DNA from: Rhodopirellula europaea 6C
GTDB lineage: Bacteria; Planctomycetota; Planctomycetia; Pirellulales; Pirellulaceae
Reading direction: 5' to 3'
NCBI RefSeq assembly: GCF_000338295.1
Contig: NZ_ANMO01000113.1
Span: forward strand, 33,138 to 97,137
DNA: 64,000 bases
Shown piece by piece: positions 26,648-36,575 of the stretch; the first letter of the stretch is position 1; each line of letters starts with the position of its first letter. The position numbers and the translations under genes are program-made. The notes beneath the pieces are model-generated. The model ran no database searches, was not told the DNA's origin, and was given only the letters and a program-made list of their open reading frames with translations.

Positions 26648-27910
26648 ATGCCTGACTTCCCGACCGAAATTCTGAATTCGCCCGAAGCCGCCGAAGCGGT
26701 TCGCATCATCACTGAATTGAAAGACGCCGGATTCGTCGCTGTCTTGGCCGGAGGCTGCGTCCGTGACGCATTGCTGGGTCGAAAACCCAAGGACTTCGAC
26801 GTCGCGACCGATGCGACGCCCGAATCCGTTCGCGAAGTTTTCGGTAAACGCAGCACGCTGGCGTTCGGAGAATCCTTCGGCGTGATCGGCGTGCTGCCAC
26901 CGCGATCCGCCTCGACGGACGATTCTTCGACCAAACTGATGCCGACCGAAGTGGCGACGTTCCGCGCCGACGGCAATTACTCCGACGGGCGTCGGCCTGA
27001 CAGCGTGACTTACGGCGATGCGGAAGCCGACGCCATGCGACGCGACTTTACCATCAACGGGATGTTCTACGACTTGTTCGAGTCCAAAGTGGTCGACTAC
27101 GTCGGCGGCATGGAAGATCTCGAAAAAGGCCACCTGCGAACGATCGGCAAGGCGACGCAGCGTTTCGAAGAAGACAAACTCCGAATGCTTCGAGCGGTTC
27201 GCTTTGCGACAACTCTCGGTTTTTCGATCGAGTACAAAACTTTTGCCGCGATTCAGAACCACGCTAGCGACATCAGCGTCGTCAGCGGCGAACGCATCGG
27301 CGCGGAAATGCGACGCGTGATGACGTCGTCGGCAAGCGATTTCGGATTGGAGACACTGGTAGACACCGGACTGTCGCTGCATATTTGGCCCCAATTGCGT
27401 TCGATGAATTGGACGGAATATTCGCGAGCCGTCCAAGCGACGAAACATCGCTCTTTCGAAGTTGCCATGGCGCTCGCCCTTTTTCACTTGCCCGGCGATT
27501 CCATCCAATGCCTGCGATTCATCTTCAATGACTGGAAGCTTTCCGTCGCTGAACGGCGTGCGATCGAAGCAGCATTGACTCACGCCGAAACGATCACCCA
27601 GTGCGACGGTTTGCGGTGGTCGCGACTGCAGCCAATCCTGATTGAGGAAGACGCGAAAATCATCGTCGCGACCGCTCGCGCTTTGGCACCAAAATCACGC
27701 GGTGTCGCTCGCGCCGCGAGAGCCTTGTCGGGAGATCCCGACGAACTCAATCCGCAACCCTTGGTCACCGGTGCCGACTTGATCGCCAACGGAATGCGTC
27801 CCGGTCCCGGATTCAAATCCATCTTGCGATCGATTCGCGACGATCAACTCGACGGCAAACTCACGTCGCGAGAAGAAGCCCTGAAGCGAGCCCTCCAAGA
27901 CAAACCCTGA
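26648..27910 (+). CDS. Class II poly(A) polymerase / tRNA nucleotidyltransferase
   Basis: A 420-residue template-independent nucleotidyltransferase that adds poly(A) tails to RNA or CCA to tRNA. The head domain has LAGGCVRDALLGRKPKDFDVA, with the GG motif near 35 and the metal-binding DFD near 49-51. This is followed by ATDATPESVREVF, RRDFTINGMFYD and the neck motif RFEEDKLRMLRAVRFATTLGF. The alpha-helical C-terminal body follows. The ATG at 26648 matches family N-termini; the frame continues about 190 codons upstream across the divergent gene, which is not protein-like. Poly(A) and CCA enzymes of this class cannot be separated by eye. Confidence 0.92.
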   Translation: MPDFPTEILNSPEAAEAVRIITELKDAGFVAVLAGGCVRDALLGRKPKDFDVATDATPESVREVFGKRSTLAFGESFGVIGVLPPRSASTDDSSTKLMPTEVATFRADGNYSDGRRPDSVTYGDAEADAMRRDFTINGMFYDLFESKVVDYVGGMEDLEKGHLRTIGKATQRFEEDKLRMLRAVRFATTLGFSIEYKTFAAIQNHASDISVVSGERIGAEMRRVMTSSASDFGLETLVDTGLSLHIWPQLRSMNWTEYSRAVQATKHRSFEVAMALALFHLPGDSIQCLRFIFNDWKLSVAERRAIEAALTHAETITQCDGLRWSRLQPILIEEDAKIIVATARALAPKSRGVARAARALSGDPDELNPQPLVTGADLIANGMRPGPGFKSILRSIRDDQLDGKLTSREEALKRALQDKP

Positions 27911-27941
27911 TCTCAATCGAGGCGTCTTCCAAGATCAACCG

Positions 27942-27992
27942 TAGGCCATGTCACACATGGCCCCCCAGCCGATGCTTTGGAACAAAGCGAGA
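27942..27992 (+). repeat. Dispersed two-hairpin intergenic repeat A
   Basis: TAGGCCATGTCACACATGGC, then CAGCCGATGCTTTGGAACAA and AGCGAGAC. Both stems are complete. It lies 31 bases after the nucleotidyltransferase stop. Confidence 0.8.
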
Positions 27993-28110
27993 CGTCCGGC
28001 CCAAAATCGTCGCCGAGTCGTTGACGCTCGTCGAAAGAGGTAGAACGTCGCACATCGCAAAACGAGCCCGGCGGAAAGCACCAACCGGCGGAACATTGAA
28101 GACAAATGGT

Positions 28111-28533
28111 CTACTCTTTTTCGCCCGGAACGGTGATTTTCCAGGACACACCGAATCGATCTTTCACAATTCCGTAACGCGTCGCGAAAAAGGTTTCCGA
28201 AAGCGGAACGATGACCTCGCCCTGTTCGCTCAAACCAGTGAAGTGACGCTCGGCATCTGCAATGGAATTGGCTCGAACGGCGAACGCGAAACCGGCGAAA
28301 TGGGTCTCGACACTGGGTTCATCGCAGCCGACGTCACTGGCCATCACCTCCGTCGAACCAATACGGATGGTCGCGTGAAAGACTTTGTCCTCGAACCCGG
28401 GCTTTGAAAACGACGAGTCGGGACATTCGTGAAAACGCATCAACATCAACACGTTCGCATTGAGCACCTCACGGTAATGCTCCACCGCCTCTTCCGTACG
28501 CCCACCAAAATTCAATGTGGTGACAACGCTCAT
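28111..28533 (-). CDS. VOC-family (PhnB/glyoxalase-like) protein
   Basis: A 140-residue protein of the vicinal-oxygen-chelate superfamily, PhnB-type. It has the typical start VTTLNFGGRTEEAVEHYREV and MRFHECPDSS near 34. The middle strand HATIRIGSTEVMASD leads to the ending RYGIVKDRFGVSWKI. Members often form dimers and bind metal or aromatic substrates. PhnB-like proteins are widespread and mostly uncharacterised, so no substrate can be given. The ATG start is clear. It is followed after 34 bases by the end of the next minus-strand gene (29053), so the two genes are probably co-transcribed, with the secreted protein first. Confidence 0.82.
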   Translation of the reverse strand: MSVVTTLNFGGRTEEAVEHYREVLNANVLMLMRFHECPDSSFSKPGFEDKVFHATIRIGSTEVMASDVGCDEPSVETHFAGFAFAVRANSIADAERHFTGLSEQGEVIVPLSETFFATRYGIVKDRFGVSWKITVPGEKE

Positions 28534-28567
28534 GGAACCGGTCCTTGTACGTTCGAGTGGATTGAAT

Positions 28568-29053
28568 TCACTTCACGTTCTCTTCCTCGAAGATGTCTCT
28601 GCCGACGACGTGCGTTTTCGCCTTCGTCTTCGTTTTGGAAACCGCCGTTTTCTCGTTCGACGCTTCAGTCATTTTCACAATCAAATACTGAGTGCATTGA
28701 TTCGCCAAAACCGTCAGTTTTATTTTCACAGGTGCAAAGCCATCGCACTTGAAATCAAACTCGTGCTCACCCGCTGTCAAATGGATGTCTGGCCGCATGG
28801 GAGCATACGGCGATGCCAGCGTGTGTCCCGTGAACTGGCCATCGATGAAGATTGAAACCGGCCGAATGGATTCCATCGGAAGAACCAATCCGCCGACGTT
28901 GGTCATCGTTTGATTGGGTTTCTGCGGGAGTTCGGGAGGCAACACAAATGTCAGTTTGATTCGCGAGCAACCTTCCGGCGGCAGTGGTTCCGCTCCGGTT
29001 GCAGACGACACGGCAACAGCCAGAATTGCGAACATTCCAAGCCAAGTCTTCAT
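28568..29053 (-). CDS. Secreted PEGA-like domain protein
   Basis: A 161-residue protein with a cleavable signal peptide (MKTWLGMFAILAVAVSSATG/AE). The mature part has a beta-sandwich pattern in which VSIFIDGQFTGHTLASPYAP, LTAGEHEFDFKCDGFAP and VKIKLTV resemble PEGA/TIGR03000-type surface domains. The tail is Lys/Thr-rich (KTKTKAKTHVVG). Cys residues at CSR, KCDG and NQCTQ could form disulphides. The ATG at 29053 gives a standard signal peptide; the frame extends 19 codons upstream through a terminator stem. Function unknown. Confidence 0.72.
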   Translation of the reverse strand: MKTWLGMFAILAVAVSSATGAEPLPPEGCSRIKLTFVLPPELPQKPNQTMTNVGGLVLPMESIRPVSIFIDGQFTGHTLASPYAPMRPDIHLTAGEHEFDFKCDGFAPVKIKLTVLANQCTQYLIVKMTEASNEKTAVSKTKTKAKTHVVGRDIFEEENVK

Positions 29054-29067
29054 CGCGAGCTCCGTTT

Positions 29068-29107
29068 GAAAAAAGAAAAGCACCGAGGAACTTTTGCTCC
29101 TCGGTGC
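29068..29107 (-). terminator. Rho-independent terminator of the cytochrome-dehydrogenase gene
   Basis: Read on the minus strand, GCACCGAGGA pairs with TCCTCGGTGC and is followed by TTTTCTTTTTTC. It lies 38 bases past the stop of the large gene and overlaps the upstream region of the PEGA-like gene. Confidence 0.88.
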
Positions 29108-29144
29108 CAATTCTATCTCAATTCACGATGGGATTGCTTGCCGG

Positions 29145-32100
29145 CTATTCGTGGCCTTCTTCTTCACCGGCCCTTGGGTCGACTTGAAGGCTAGCCAGAT
29201 AGGCAACCAGATCACGCAATTCGCGAGCGGTCATCTGCTCGGTCAAACCGGCCGGCATCGATGACTTGCCTTTCTTTCGTGCGATGATGTAGTCCTTGTC
29301 GATCCGAGCCCGCGAACCATCAGCGGCGATCAGTTCAATCACATCGTCGGTTTCCATTCCCACAATCCCGGTGAAGACTTGTCCGTCTTCATCCGCGATC
29401 ACGGCCGTTTCGAACCCTTCGGCGATCTTCGCGTCGGGCAAAGCAATCGCTTCCAGCAACGTCCGGCGATCTCGGGTTTTGCCGATTGTCGTCAGGGCCG
29501 GACCAACTTCACCGCCCGCGCGATCCACTTTGTGGCAACGCACGCACGAAAGTTCGGTCTTGCCGAAGAACAACTTCGCTCCCTTGTCTGGATCGCCGCC
29601 GTGCAGCGAATCCATCCACTTCGCCAAGGGTTCCGTCGTCGCCAACTGCTCTCGGTGAGCGGCGATCTTCGCGTTCCATTCCTCAGGCAAACGTTTCGTG
29701 GCGGCTTCGACGAGGTTCAATTGAACATCGGCCGGAAGATCATTTTCGAGGTAAGCGTTCACGCCTTTGATGATATGCTCGAGAGCCTCTTTCGACTCGA
29801 CGTCGGCCAACAAGTCCCAAGCCAATCCGCGAACAAGTTGGCTTTCCGTCGCCGTCGCGGCAATGAAGCGATCGACGGAAGCGGGGCCGTCGTGTTTGCC
29901 CAAAACAGAAAGTGCGGCGGTGACCAACTGAGTCGGTTGTTCGAGATCAATCGCCCGAGCAATCTGAACCGCTTGCGCGGGTTGCAAACGAGCCAATGCG
30001 GTCAAAGCCGACGCACGTGACGCGGGTCGCGATTGAGCGTCATTGGTCCGGGCGATCAACTGCGGAGCAATCTTCTTGATCCCAAGTTTGGATCCGACAT
30101 CGATCGCTTTTTCACGAACGGTTTGGTCGGTGATCATCAAGACTTCGATGTGTTTGGCCAACGCTTCGCGAGCGATAATTTCGGGGCGGCTTTCCAGCGG
30201 CCGATATTCGTTCGTGACTCGGTCTCTCGGATCTGGGCTGGCCCAATTGGCCAACATGTCGATTGCTTCGATCCGAGCCCATGTCGGCTTTTCACCCGAC
30301 GCAGCGAACGACGCCAGTGCTGCGGCAGCCTCGGCCGTACCGATCCGATAATTGGCCGCCAGCACGCGACGCAGCAACGCCTCCGAATTAAGCGGCAGAT
30401 CCGCAACCGAAATCAAATTCGCTAATTCGTCCACGCCTGCCGGGATCGGTCGATCGTGAATCGCCATCGCGGCTTCCGCCAACACCAACGAACTGGCGTC
30501 GGACAAAAATGCCGTCACCTTCTCACTGCCTTGACCACGCAGAGCAGCGATTGCCGCACGGCGAACCGGAACGCTGTTGTGTTTTGCCAGTCCCGCCAGC
30601 ATTTCTTCCGCTGCAACGCGTCGCAGGAAATAAGTGCACGCGTGGCGAAGGGCGGGGTCAACGTTGTCGTTCTCAGCCAGGATCTGCAGGACAATGCCAA
30701 ACGCTTGCTGATTGGTGGCAGCATTGCCGGTTTCGGAAGTCAACAATTCGGACAACGACATCGCCGCGAAGTATTTCACGCGAGCCGATTTGTCAGACAG
30801 CAACTCGCTGATCTTCGCGATTGATTCGGCATCGTTCCGATCGCCGGCCAAAGCACATGCGGCGGCGCGAATGATCGGATCGGAATCCGTCAACCAACCA
30901 CGGTTCGCAGCCAACACATCCGATGCTTTTGAAGCATCCAAACGCACCGCGTGCTCGCATCCCCAGATACCGTGCAAACGAATACGAGCGTCCAAGTCGG
31001 TCGCTGATGCAATGTCGATCAATGGTTGTGTTTCGCCGCGACTGGCCAGTTCCCACTGAGCATTCAAACGCACGCGACGATCGATGTGGTGAAGTTGCTT
31101 GGTCAGATCTTCCACCGATGCGGCGGTTATCTCGCCACTGAGCAGTTCCTGGACCTCGGACACAATGTCGGTGTCTTGCTGAGCCGGGTCACTCAATGTG
31201 TACAAACGACCTTTGCCCAATCCATCCCAGCCGTCGACCCAGTCGCTGACCAAGAGCTCACCCGAAGGAGTGAATGCGACGTCGGTCGCGAGGATGTTCC
31301 AAATCGGTTGGTCGTTTGCACCCATCTTGTAGAAAGCGCCATCGGGATCGACCGAGAACGAACGGATGCCGCTGTTGGACGGACCACCTCGAAAATCACA
31401 AATCAAGAATTGATTGTCGAGTTGTTCGCCGAACCCAGTGCCCGGATAAAACGCGAGTCCCGATGGGCCGTCGGTGAAGTTGATGATCGGCGGAACAAGG
31501 TGAGCCGGTTGTTCGTTGTGGTGTGGCTCCCAAATCTTCAAGCGATTGAACGGTCCGCGATCGGGCAAGTACTGGTAGTGCATTCGCCATCCGGTGTCGC
31601 CACCTTCCAACAGATGAACCAAACGGGCTTTGTCGCCGCTGTCCGAGTTGTTGTCGACGGTGAACCAGTCACCGATGTCGTTGAAAGCCAGCTCCTGTGG
31701 GTTTCGCAAACCGTTGCAATAAACTTCCAACTGGCTGCCGTCCATCTCGCAACGGAACACCGCGCCGACGGCTGGGTTGGACAACAGTTTTCCTTCGGGG
31801 GTCGTCACGTGGTAACCACGGTCTCCGATCGAGAAATACAGACGACCGTCGTAGCCGCGAATCAGCCCGTGCATGTCGTGACCACGGAAAGCGACTCGGA
31901 CGCCATAACCATCCGACAAAACTTGCGAATCTTCCGCGACGCCGTCGTCATCCGCGTCGGTCAATTTCCACAGTTTGGGGATGCAGGTGTAATAGATGTC
32001 TGAACCGTTGATCAGAACGCCCGCACCGGTTCCTTCTTCCAAACCGTTGAAGCCATCGGCCACCACGGTGGACTCATCCGCCACACCATCGCCATCGGCG

Positions 32101-32669
32101 TCGGTCAGACGGCGGATCCGATCGTCATGTTGGGCGTAGGTGATCGCCGCTTCGCCGAGCAACCGTTTGTGGTAATCAATTCGGTCTTGAACTGTCTCCG
32201 CCGATAAATCGGCCAGCAACCATTCGTCGTCGTGGCCTCGGTTGTCCGTCACACCGCGATTCTGCCGATAGCTTTCGCACACGTAGACTCGGCCCTTCGA
32301 ATCCACTGCGAACGCGACGATGTTGGCGACTTGGGGTTCGGCCGCGAAAAGTTTGATTTCCCAGCCTTCGGGGATTTTGAATCCCGCCATCGCCTGAGAC
32401 GCTTCTTCCGACGCCTCAGCGATATCCGGCTCAAGAGCCTCGGGTTTGGTGTTCGTCACCGCCGCGGCGGCTGGCTCGTCAGCACTCACCGAGCCGACCA
32501 AATCGGTGCCACTCAGAACGGCGGACACCGGCATCGCGCCGACGATCAGGCCAAGCCCAATTGCCCAGCGACAAAAAGGAGACGGACGCCGCGACCGACG
32601 CAAAGAACGGGAAAACGAGCGAGAGGGGGAAGCGATTGGCGACGACATAGTGCTGATAAAAGACCTCAT
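29145..32669 (-). CDS. Pirellula/Verrucomicrobium-type membrane-bound dehydrogenase with HEAT repeats and cytochrome c domain
   Basis: A 1174-residue exported protein. An Arg-rich N-terminus and a hydrophobic segment at about 36-60 form a signal or anchor. A beta-propeller dehydrogenase-like domain (PVC type, TIGR02604-like) spans about 95-490 (GYHVTTPEGK, NGLRNPQELAFND, LICDFRGGPSNSGI). HEAT-like helical repeats fill about 520-960. The C-terminal heme domain (TIGR02603-like) has CVRCH at 1042-1046 and a likely distal Met in SSMPAGL. Such proteins probably oxidise sugars or alcohols in the periplasm and pass electrons to heme c. The ATG at 32669 is chosen; 32648 is a plausible alternative. 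Families recognised by motif; substrate unknown. Confidence 0.9.
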   Translation of the reverse strand: MRSFISTMSSPIASPSRSFSRSLRRSRRPSPFCRWAIGLGLIVGAMPVSAVLSGTDLVGSVSADEPAAAAVTNTKPEALEPDIAEASEEASQAMAGFKIPEGWEIKLFAAEPQVANIVAFAVDSKGRVYVCESYRQNRGVTDNRGHDDEWLLADLSAETVQDRIDYHKRLLGEAAITYAQHDDRIRRLTDADGDGVADESTVVADGFNGLEEGTGAGVLINGSDIYYTCIPKLWKLTDADDDGVAEDSQVLSDGYGVRVAFRGHDMHGLIRGYDGRLYFSIGDRGYHVTTPEGKLLSNPAVGAVFRCEMDGSQLEVYCNGLRNPQELAFNDIGDWFTVDNNSDSGDKARLVHLLEGGDTGWRMHYQYLPDRGPFNRLKIWEPHHNEQPAHLVPPIINFTDGPSGLAFYPGTGFGEQLDNQFLICDFRGGPSNSGIRSFSVDPDGAFYKMGANDQPIWNILATDVAFTPSGELLVSDWVDGWDGLGKGRLYTLSDPAQQDTDIVSEVQELLSGEITAASVEDLTKQLHHIDRRVRLNAQWELASRGETQPLIDIASATDLDARIRLHGIWGCEHAVRLDASKASDVLAANRGWLTDSDPIIRAAACALAGDRNDAESIAKISELLSDKSARVKYFAAMSLSELLTSETGNAATNQQAFGIVLQILAENDNVDPALRHACTYFLRRVAAEEMLAGLAKHNSVPVRRAAIAALRGQGSEKVTAFLSDASSLVLAEAAMAIHDRPIPAGVDELANLISVADLPLNSEALLRRVLAANYRIGTAEAAAALASFAASGEKPTWARIEAIDMLANWASPDPRDRVTNEYRPLESRPEIIAREALAKHIEVLMITDQTVREKAIDVGSKLGIKKIAPQLIARTNDAQSRPASRASALTALARLQPAQAVQIARAIDLEQPTQLVTAALSVLGKHDGPASVDRFIAATATESQLVRGLAWDLLADVESKEALEHIIKGVNAYLENDLPADVQLNLVEAATKRLPEEWNAKIAAHREQLATTEPLAKWMDSLHGGDPDKGAKLFFGKTELSCVRCHKVDRAGGEVGPALTTIGKTRDRRTLLEAIALPDAKIAEGFETAVIADEDGQVFTGIVGMETDDVIELIAADGSRARIDKDYIIARKKGKSSMPAGLTEQMTARELRDLVAYLASLQVDPRAGEEEGHE

Positions 32670-32806
32670 TGGGCGGCGGCGAGCGGTATGTATAGAATAA
32701 CTGGGGCTTGGAAAGATGGACAAGGATTAACCGTCCAGCATCTGGCATTCCAACCGAATATTTGCCTGTCAAACTTCTTGGTCTCCATCCCGAAGTCGCC
32801 GTTTCA

Positions 32807-33223
32807 ATGAGTGAACCGAACCCTTCGCCGACTCCACCGGATCAATCCGTTTCCGATGCGGCATCGGATCCGCAAACCGGAAACGTTGTCTCCGCTGACG
32901 CCGAACCGAGCCCGATCCGGCGAGGCAGCCCCTTCGCGGCCGGAACCGATCGCCCCGTCATCGCCGCGACAATGGCGTTTCACCAAGAAGAAGTTTGGGT
33001 GCCCGAGTCCGGCATCCTGCAGGCCAGCGTCATCGCGGCGTTGATCGTGCTGGTGTTCTCGGTCGCCTGCTGGCAATTGTTCCCGGCCGGCGGCATCCTG
33101 GTCACGGGACTTGGATGCGGCCTTTCCATTCTCGGAATGTTCTCGTCCCGGCTCGTCGGCGCCGCACTCTGCTTGATCGCCCACTCCGTCCTCTTCGCCG
33201 CCTGCTACATGCAGATGATGTAG
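32807..33223 (+). CDS. Small membrane protein, hypothetical
   Basis: A 138-residue protein with a 70-residue polar, Pro/Ser/Asp-rich N-terminus. Two or three hydrophobic helices follow at about 72-95, 98-115 and 118-138 (QASVIAALIVLVFSVACW, GGILVTGLGCGLSILGMF, LCLIAHSVLFAACY). I do not recognise a family. The ATG at 32807 is used; the frame extends upstream into the divergent promoter region. It is divergent from the cytochrome-dehydrogenase gene and convergent with the 1010-residue gene. The hydrophobic pattern supports a real gene. Confidence 0.65.
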   Translation: MSEPNPSPTPPDQSVSDAASDPQTGNVVSADAEPSPIRRGSPFAAGTDRPVIAATMAFHQEEVWVPESGILQASVIAALIVLVFSVACWQLFPAGGILVTGLGCGLSILGMFSSRLVGAALCLIAHSVLFAACYMQMM

Positions 33224-33309
33224 TGGGGGGAGTGGAAAGGGGCTCAGGGCCTCAGGAGCACAGGGATTCGTTTCGAATCGGTGTGATACTTGGCGGGGCG
33301 TTTTGACGC

Positions 33310-36300
33310 TCAGCGGTTGTTGGCTTGCGAGCGATTGGCGACGCTTGGTGCGGCTTCGGGGCTCAATGCCAGAGCCAACCATCCGTCACGAAGTTCCAAC
33401 TGGCTGACAACCAAATCTTGCATCGCAGGATGCTCGATCAACTTAGGCGTCGTCAACGGAATCACTCGATCTTCCGCCAACACTTTGTTGAAGACCGCTC
33501 GGATCGGCAGTCGCTGTCGCATCGACATCCCTGGCCCGCTGACTCGCAGGTGCCCGTCTCGAACCAACCTCGCGTTGCGACCGTCGATCTCGGGCTTGTA
33601 CGCTGCGCGGACGATGAATCGAGTCAGCTTGGGACTGCCCGGTTGGCTCAATCGAACCACACGAAGCGTCAACCACATCTTGCCGTCTTCAATTTCAATC
33701 GTCATCGGCCGAGTCGGTGAGAATGCGATTTCAGCATCACCGGGAACCTCCTCGGGTAGCGTCGCACCTTCTTTGCCAAACAAAGCAAACGTATCGGTGT
33801 AAAGCTGATCGAACGTTTTGACTTCGCCACGAGGAAGGATTTGTTCCAACGTGTTGTTGATCGCTGATTGGTGCATTTGCAAACTCAACCAACTATCATT
33901 CCACGCGCGTGGTCGAGGCGTGTGAGCGGCGAGTTGCCAATCGCCCGCCAAACGATATCGAGCGATCAATCGTTCCGACGTGGTCTCCAAATCGATCACG
34001 GTTGGTGACAACTCCAAACGCCCCAGCGGTCCGAGCACGAGGTCGTCCCACTTCTCTTCCGCCTTCGACGTTTGAGTCCCCAATTCCGACTGAGTCTGCG
34101 TGGTGACTTCATCTCGAATTTGTTGGCGTGTTCGTTGATTGGCCAGCGACTTGGTGTCTTCGTATTTCTTTACCGCGATGCCACGCACCAACGATCCGAT
34201 CAGCGGCCACTCGTTGACCTTCGAATCCACGCGTTGCAATCGGTTGTCGGCGTTGACCTGGACTTCGGTGCCGCCAACGGTCAAACCGTCCGGCGTGATC
34301 CGGATCGGAGTCGACGCGTCAAACTCGGCCCAACCATTGGCATGAACGGTCACACCACTTTGATGAGCGTAGCTGCGTGTCGACACATCGCCTCGCGTCA
34401 ACAAGTCAATGCTCCATTGCCCGGGCACCGGATTCAAACGCAGATCCATTGCGGTGCTGACGTTGCTGGTTCCTCGCACGGGCGTTCCGGCAACTTGGGT
34501 CGCGATTGGAGACGTGCGATCGGGAACCGATGGAATCAATCGCTCGATCAATTTGGCCGAGATCGCGGTTCGAACATTCGCATTGCGGTAGTTCAGATCA
34601 ATTGCCTTGGCGACTCGTGCCGCGTGAGCGTCGTCTGAAAACCGCAGCGACTGAAACGCATTGGTCACCTTCACAGCCGCTAAATCGATCGCGTCCGCTT
34701 CGGCTCGTTCCAGATCTTGCAGCAACGCGACATAGTCAATTGGGATCGCACTCCATGTCTTCATGGCTTCGGTCAATTGCTGAAGCGCCGACTGGCTCAA
34801 CCATTCTTCGTGCTCGGGTGCCAATCGCTTCGAAGTGATACGCGAAAGATATCGCTGGGCCGTCAGGGCACGCTCGTCCATGTCATCCGAAGACGCGAGC
34901 GTTTGAATTTTGTCGAGCAACAAGAAGGTCGTCCAACCATTTGGATCACCAGTCTCAGGCAATCTTTCGCGGACATCGCGAATCAGTTGGTGCACATCAA
35001 ACCGTTCGTGCACCTTGTTTTGACTGTGCAGTGTCAGCGTTTCGTTTGGCAACGTGCCGGACGGTTCGAATGAACCGGCGTGTCCGCGAGCCAATTGCCA
35101 AATCGATGCCCACACACTCGTGCGACGCGATAGCGAATGAGACGCCTGCAACCAACGCACTTGTTGATCGCGTTCGGGAGCTCGTTCGGCCAACTGCAAT
35201 CCGGCAGCGGCCAACGACGATAGCTCACGCAGAATCGGCCCGGCGTCTTGTTCGCCCAATCGAGCGAGCTGGCGAAGTTGGCTCAGTCGTTCGTCGACTT
35301 CCTCCGCCCAGCGTCCCATGACGATCGACGTCGCCTGACGACGCATCGCTTCGGCGGAAGATGCGGAACCATTTTGCAGGTTTCCGGTTCGCAGCATTTC
35401 GTCGTGAGCGGTCTTCAAATCGGTTCGCTCGATATCGACCGATGTCAACAACACGTCGCTTAGCTCTTCATTGGAATCCAACGCCAAATTCGCGTGAGAG
35501 GACAACTCCGACAATTCCAATCGCAATTGCTTCGGAAGTGGCCAACCGGTCGCATGGTGAGTTTTCGCCGCACTTGCGTTTTCGGCGGGCGAGACGACTG
35601 GTGGACGAACAAAGCGAGGCAGATCCAGATTCAACTGGGGAACATCCTCGGCTCGCACGCTTGGCTTTGCGAGGACCGCAACCGATTCGGGAATCAACGA
35701 ATCGGATTCGTCGTCCGCGTCTGGCGATTCTGTGTGGAACATCTCAGTGGGCAGTGAGACCGATTCAGATTGCTTCGTCGTTGGGTCATCCAACCCGGGA
35801 GACAACGAGGCGGGCACCGCGGCGGCAATGTGTTCGAGCGCAGGTTCCAGTTCCAGGGTTTCAGAGAATCCAGCCAGCTCAGTTTCGAGGTCAATCACCG
35901 GGGCTTGAAGCACACCGGGAGACTCCGACGCATCGTCGGCCAAACGCTCGGGCAAGGACAATCCTCGACCGCCACGGTCAGGACGATGAGCATCTTCGGC
36001 GGGCGTTTCCGGTGATTTCACGTCCGCTTGATTGAGCGGCGTCAGCGGTTCCGGTGCCCCAAAACCGTGCGAAGTGGTCGACAGAAAATCGTTTGGCGGA
36101 TTGTTCGGAGCAGCATCCCAGACTGGATCGCTTTCGTCCGACGTCAAATACGTTTCACCGGAATCAGGCTTCGCGGCCAAATCGGTATCGACGGATCGGT
36201 CGAATCCGAATTTGGCGAACACCGCATCCGGGTCGAACAAACCGGTCGACTGCAGAAGATAGGGCGAAGTGGTGGTTGCGATGACGGCGATGGATGCCGT

Positions 36301-36342
36301 GATTGGCCACAACAACAGCGATCGTCGGGAATCCTGACGCAT
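33310..36342 (-). CDS. Large secreted/periplasmic hypothetical protein
   Basis: A 1010-residue protein. It begins MRQDSRRSLLLWPITASIAV, a signal anchor at about 8-30. A low-complexity acidic/Pro/Ser region follows (about 40-270). Then a helical, Arg/Gln/Leu-rich region (about 270-600) gives way to a beta-rich C-terminal half: MDLRLNPVPGQWSIDLLTRG, SGVTVHANGWAEF and TPIRITPDGLTVGG. I do not recognise the family; the beta-rich part recalls planctomycete-specific envelope proteins. The ATG at 36342 is preferred to a TTG eight codons earlier. It stands alone, with 209 bases of apparently empty sequence before it. Confidence 0.75.
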   Translation of the reverse strand: MRQDSRRSLLLWPITASIAVIATTTSPYLLQSTGLFDPDAVFAKFGFDRSVDTDLAAKPDSGETYLTSDESDPVWDAAPNNPPNDFLSTTSHGFGAPEPLTPLNQADVKSPETPAEDAHRPDRGGRGLSLPERLADDASESPGVLQAPVIDLETELAGFSETLELEPALEHIAAAVPASLSPGLDDPTTKQSESVSLPTEMFHTESPDADDESDSLIPESVAVLAKPSVRAEDVPQLNLDLPRFVRPPVVSPAENASAAKTHHATGWPLPKQLRLELSELSSHANLALDSNEELSDVLLTSVDIERTDLKTAHDEMLRTGNLQNGSASSAEAMRRQATSIVMGRWAEEVDERLSQLRQLARLGEQDAGPILRELSSLAAAGLQLAERAPERDQQVRWLQASHSLSRRTSVWASIWQLARGHAGSFEPSGTLPNETLTLHSQNKVHERFDVHQLIRDVRERLPETGDPNGWTTFLLLDKIQTLASSDDMDERALTAQRYLSRITSKRLAPEHEEWLSQSALQQLTEAMKTWSAIPIDYVALLQDLERAEADAIDLAAVKVTNAFQSLRFSDDAHAARVAKAIDLNYRNANVRTAISAKLIERLIPSVPDRTSPIATQVAGTPVRGTSNVSTAMDLRLNPVPGQWSIDLLTRGDVSTRSYAHQSGVTVHANGWAEFDASTPIRITPDGLTVGGTEVQVNADNRLQRVDSKVNEWPLIGSLVRGIAVKKYEDTKSLANQRTRQQIRDEVTTQTQSELGTQTSKAEEKWDDLVLGPLGRLELSPTVIDLETTSERLIARYRLAGDWQLAAHTPRPRAWNDSWLSLQMHQSAINNTLEQILPRGEVKTFDQLYTDTFALFGKEGATLPEEVPGDAEIAFSPTRPMTIEIEDGKMWLTLRVVRLSQPGSPKLTRFIVRAAYKPEIDGRNARLVRDGHLRVSGPGMSMRQRLPIRAVFNKVLAEDRVIPLTTPKLIEHPAMQDLVVSQLELRDGWLALALSPEAAPSVANRSQANNR

Positions 36343-36575
36343 TCGATGACTGATATTAGAGAGCAATTGAGAAGGCCGGCGACCAGACGATTTGCGCCGA
36401 TCAAACGCTTATGCCTAAATTGGGCTCTCCAAACCAAGATGAATTCTGCCACGGATCGCGATGATGCGAGGTTTGTGGCTCAGAATCGCTCGATTTTTTT
36501 TCGCTTCGTGTGCGGAACAGGCGACGCGACTCATCGGCCGCGTGAAACAGAACCAACGTGAAACTGCGAAATCCG

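Noticed and set aside
31026..32003. 325-residue plus-strand ORF opposite the cytochrome-dehydrogenase gene
   Set aside because: Antisense shadow without recognisable motifs.
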